A DNA stretch of 10,082 nucleotides from Zygnema cylindricum (taxonomy: Eukaryota > Streptophyta > Zygnematophyceae > Zygnematales > Zygnemataceae): contig JBBHKE010002553.1 of the NCBI GenBank assembly GCA_037447655.1, forward strand, positions 1 through 10,082, given 5' to 3'. The first letter of the stretch is position 1. Every line of letters starts with the position of its first letter. The translations under genes and the position numbers were made by a program. Of this stretch, positions 7,481-10,082 are shown piece by piece. The notes under the pieces are model-generated. The model searched no databases. It had not been told where the DNA came from and saw only the letters and a program-made list of their open reading frames with translations.

Positions 7481-7680
7481 CCTAACAGTTTATAAAAGTC
7501 AGATAACAATTCCCGTTAGCGCTAACAGTTTGTGTAATTTGGATAACAATTTTTGTTAGCGCTAACAGTTTGTGTAATTTATATAACAATTCTTGTTAGC
7601 GCTAACAGTTTGTGTAAGTTGGATAACAATTCCTTTTAGCCCTAACAGTTTATAAAAGTCAGATAACAATTCCTGTTAGC
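7481..7680. repeat. Four-unit higher-order repeat (160-bp period)
   Basis: The private unit CCTAACAGTTTATAAAAGTC occurs at 7481 and 7641, exactly four units apart, and in both cases is preceded by a unit ending in TTAGC and followed by AGATAACAATTCC. Few other units carry this variant, so it marks a local duplication. Confidence 0.8.
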
Positions 7681-8398
7681 ACTAACAGTTTGTGTAATTT
7701 AGATAACAATTCCTGTAAGGGCTAACAGTTTGTGTAAGTTTGGTAACAATTCCTGTTAGCGCTAATAATTTGTGTAACTTAGATAACAATTCTTGTTATC
7801 GCTAATAGTTTGCGTAATTCAAATAACAATTTTTGTTATCGCTAACAGTTTGCGTAAATCAGGTAACAATTATTGTTAGCGCTAACAGTTTATCTCATTT
7901 AGATAACAATTCGTGTTAGCGCTAAGAGTTTGTTTAAGTTGGATAAGAATTCCTGTTAGCGCTAAAAATTGTGTAAGTTGGATAACAATTCCTGTTAGAG
8001 CTAACATTTTGTGTAAGTTGGATAAAAATTCCTGTTAGCGCTAAAAGTTTATGTAAGTTAGATAACAATTCCAATAAGCGCTAACAGTTTGTGTAATTTA
8101 GATAACAATTGTCGTTAAAGCTAATAAGTTGTGTCAGTTAGGTAACAATTCTTGTTAGCGCTAACAGTTTGTGTAATTTAGATAACATTTCTTGTTATCG
8201 CTAACAGTTTGCGTAATTTAGGTAACAATTCTTGATAACGATAACAGTTTGTGTGAGTTAGATAACAATTCCGTTATCGCTAACAGTTCCTGTAAGTTAG
8301 ATAACAATTCATGTTACCACTAACAATTTTTGTAGTTTAGATAACATTTCCTGTTAGCGTTAAAAATTTAGGAGAGTTAGATAACAATTCCTGTTAGC

Positions 8399-8419
8399 GC
8401 TCAGAGTTTGCCTGTTATC
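8399..8419. repeat. Shortened 21-bp satellite unit, copy 1
   Basis: GCTCAGAGTTTG runs directly into CCTGTTATC, skipping about 19 bases of the normal unit. The same junction recurs at 8552-8572, 8812-8832 and at the window end from 10069. A shared deletion junction marks these units as descendants of one event spread by later duplication. Confidence 0.9.
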
Positions 8420-8551
8420 ATTAACAGTTTGCGTAAATTAGGTAACAATACCTGTTAGGGCTAACACTTTGTGTAACAGTTTGTGTAATTTAGATGACAA
8501 TTCTTGTTATCGCTAACAGTTTGTGTAAATTAGGTAACAATTCCTGTTAGC

Positions 8552-8572
8552 GCTCACAGTTTGCCTGTTATC
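8552..8572. repeat. Shortened 21-bp satellite unit, copy 2
   Basis: Same junction as the unit at 8399, here reading GCTCACAGTTTG then CCTGTTATC. It lies 153 bp after copy 1; that spacing equals one short unit, three full units and a 12-bp insertion (near 8467-8478). Confidence 0.9.
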
Positions 8573-8825
8573 ATTAATACGTTGCGTAAATTAGGTAACA
8601 ATACATGTCAGCGCTAACAGTTTGTGTAAGTTGGATAACAGTTCCTGGTAGCGCTAACAGTTTGTGTAATTTAGAAAACAATTCTTGTAATCGCTAACAG
8701 TTTGTGTAAATTAGGTTACAATTCTGTTAGCGCTAACAGTTTATGTAAGTTAGATAACAATTCCTATTAGCGCTAACAGTTTATGTAAGTTAGATAACAA
8801 TTCCTGTTAGCGCTCACAGTTTGCC
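8571..8825. repeat. Higher-order block, first copy (partner 9829-10082)
   Basis: About 255 bp, from TCATTAA to the GTTTGCC of the next short unit, matches 9829-10082 unit by unit. Shared private variants are GTAACAATACATGT, GGATAACAGTTC, TTTAGAAAACAATTC and two successive TTTATGTAAGTTAGATAAC units. The offset is about 1,257 bp. The shared variants in the same order show a segmental duplication within the array, not independent mutation. Confidence 0.9.
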
Positions 8826-8832
8826 TGTTATC
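8812..8832. repeat. Shortened 21-bp satellite unit, copy 3
   Basis: Identical in sequence to the unit at 8552 and 260 bp downstream of it. The following units (GCGTAAATTAGGTAACAATA, then TGTTAGGGCTAAC) also match those that follow the copy at 8399, so the duplicated block is longer than the short unit itself. Confidence 0.9.
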
Positions 8833-9460
8833 ATTAACAGTTTGCGTAAATTAGGTAACAATACCTGTTAGGGCTAACAGTTAATGTAATTTAGATAACA
8901 GTTCTTGTTATCGCTAACAGTTTGCGTAAATTAGGTAACAATTCTTGATAACGCTAACAGTTTGTGTGAGTTAGATAACAATTCCTGTTATCGCTATTAG
9001 TTTGTGTAAGTTCAGTAACAGTACCTGTTAGTGCTTACAAAATGTGTAATTTAGATAACAATTCCTGTTAGCGCTAATAGTTTGCGTAAATTAGGTAACA
9101 ATTCCTGTTAGCGCTAACAGTTTGTGTAAGTTAGGTAAAAATTCTTGTTAGCGCTAAAATTTGTGTTATTTAGATAACAAATCCTGTTAGCGCTAATAGT
9201 TTGTGTAAGTTAGGTTACAATTCCTATTAACGCTAACAGTTTGTGTAATTTAGATATCAATTCTTGTTGGCGGTAACAATTTTGTGTAATTTAGATAACA
9301 ATTCTTGTTATCGCAAACAGTTTGTGTAATTTAGATATTGTTTCTTTTAATCGCTAACAGTTTGTGTAAGTTAGGTAAATTTTCCTGTAAGCGCTAACTG
9401 TTTGTGAAATTTAGATAACAATTCTTGTTAGCGCTAACAGTTTTTGTAATTTAGATAACA

Positions 9461-9816
9461 ATTCTTTTATCGCTAACAGTTTGCGTAAACTAGGTAAGGA
9501 TTCCTCTTATCGCTAACATTTTCTCTAATTTAGATAATAATTCCTGTTAGTGATAACAGTTCATGTAAGTTAGATAACAATTCTTGGTATCGCTAACAGT
9601 TTGTGTAATTTAGATATCAATTCTTGTTGTCGCTAACAGTTTGTGTAATTTAGATAATAATTCTTTTATCTCTAACAGTTTGCGTAAACTAGGTAAGGAT
9701 TCCTCTTATCGCTAACATTTTCAGTAATTTAGGTAATAATTTCTTTTAGTGATAACAGTTCATGTAAGTTAGATAACAATTCCTGGTATCGCTAACAGTT
9801 TGTGTTATTTAGATAT
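9461..9816. repeat. Tandem five-unit higher-order repeat (about 199-bp period)
   Basis: The block at 9461-9617 recurs at 9660-9816. Markers in order are ATTCTTTTAT, GCGTAAACTAGGTAAGGATT, TCCTCTTATCGC, AGTGATAACAGTTCATG and TGGTATCGC. The 199-bp offset is five units minus one base. This looks like a recent local duplication by unequal exchange. Confidence 0.88.
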
Positions 9817-9828
9817 TATTTTTTGTTA

Positions 9829-10082
9829 TCATTAACTGTTTGCGTAAATTAGGTAACAATACATGTTAGCGCTAACAGTTTGTGTAAGTAGGATAACAGT
9901 TCTGGTAGCGCTAACAATTTGTGTAATTTAGAAAACAATTCTTGTAATTGCTAACAGTTTGTGTAATTAGGTAACAATTCCTGTTAGCGCTAACAGTTTA
10001 TGTAAGTTAGATAACAATTCCTATTAGCGCTAACAGTTTATGTAAGTTAGATAACAATTCCTGTTAGCGCTCATAGTTTGCC
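9829..10082. repeat. Higher-order block, second copy (partner 8571-8825)
   Basis: It carries the same ordered private variants as 8571-8825 with a few further substitutions, and ends in the same shortened unit (GCTCATAGTTTGCC), which is cut by the window edge. The duplication probably continues past the window. Confidence 0.9.

Larger units (their letters stand above)
7041..10082. repeat. Minisatellite of 40-bp units, about 76 copies, running off the window
   Basis: A typical unit is GCTAACAGTTTGTGTAAGTT followed by GGATAACAATTCCTGTTAGC. Copies keep the 40-bp register for long stretches (for example unit starts at 7081, 7121, 7161, 7201), with occasional 1-bp, 12-bp and 19-bp indels. Three unit flavours recur by their middle: GTAAGTTGGATAAC, GTAATTTAGATAAC and GCGTAAATTAGGTAAC. 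Unit junctions form CTGTTAGCGCTAACAG, a perfect 16-bp palindrome, or TTATCGCTAA variants that keep the central CG. Each unit also contains TAACAATTCTTGTTA-type dyads. The array is non-coding: 40 is not a multiple of three and TAA recurs in the frames. The 5' edge is sharp at 7041; the other edge is outside the window. Satellites like this are typical of heterochromatin or subtelomeric DNA, but the location is not shown by the sequence. Confidence 0.97.

Noticed and set aside
8451-8470. TTAGGGC within the array looks like a telomere repeat
   Set aside because: It is a single-base variant of TTAGCGC in a few units; no tandem TTTAGGG occurs.
7041-10082. CRISPR array
   Set aside because: No alternation of conserved repeat and unique spacer: the whole 40-bp unit repeats, and the surroundings are plant-like with no cas genes.

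Overview
The window looks like plant nuclear DNA, probably from a flowering plant. It is AT-rich, has no bacterial-style gene packing, and its only recognisable gene is split by introns with GT/AG ends. That gene's best match, from memory of the family, is the plant ATP-Mg/phosphate mitochondrial carrier (APC/SCaMC type). I cannot name the species.

Layout. Positions 1-1080 hold no recognisable gene. They are visibly CpG-rich, with short direct and inverted repeats, including a 63-bp-period duplication and a perfect 15-bp inverted repeat, and look like decayed mobile-element DNA. Positions 1081-1660 are strongly purine-rich on the + strand, which reads as CT-rich on the - strand and resembles a plant 5' leader. 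Positions 1661-4500 are AT-rich with no identified gene; one short segment (2227-2279, - strand) has good splice signals on both sides, but its product is unknown.

Positions 4626-6814 (- strand) carry three exon-like blocks of a mitochondrial carrier. They keep the family's exon order and recognisable splice sites. The reading frame is broken by two in-frame stops and by a frameshift, and several conserved residues are changed. I could find neither the N-terminal EF-hand part nor the last C-terminal exon in the window. Retained introns mean this is a decayed or duplicated genomic copy, not a retrocopy.

From 7041 to the end of the window runs a minisatellite of about 76 units of 40 bp. Most unit junctions carry a perfect or near-perfect palindrome centred on CpG (TGTTAGCGCTAACA). 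Inside the array are larger duplicated blocks and a recurring shortened 21-bp unit. The array begins about 225 bp beyond the 5' edge of the carrier remnant, in the direction where its missing EF-hand exons would be expected. The palindromic array and its junction with the broken gene are the most notable things here. I see no protein-coding system of a new kind.
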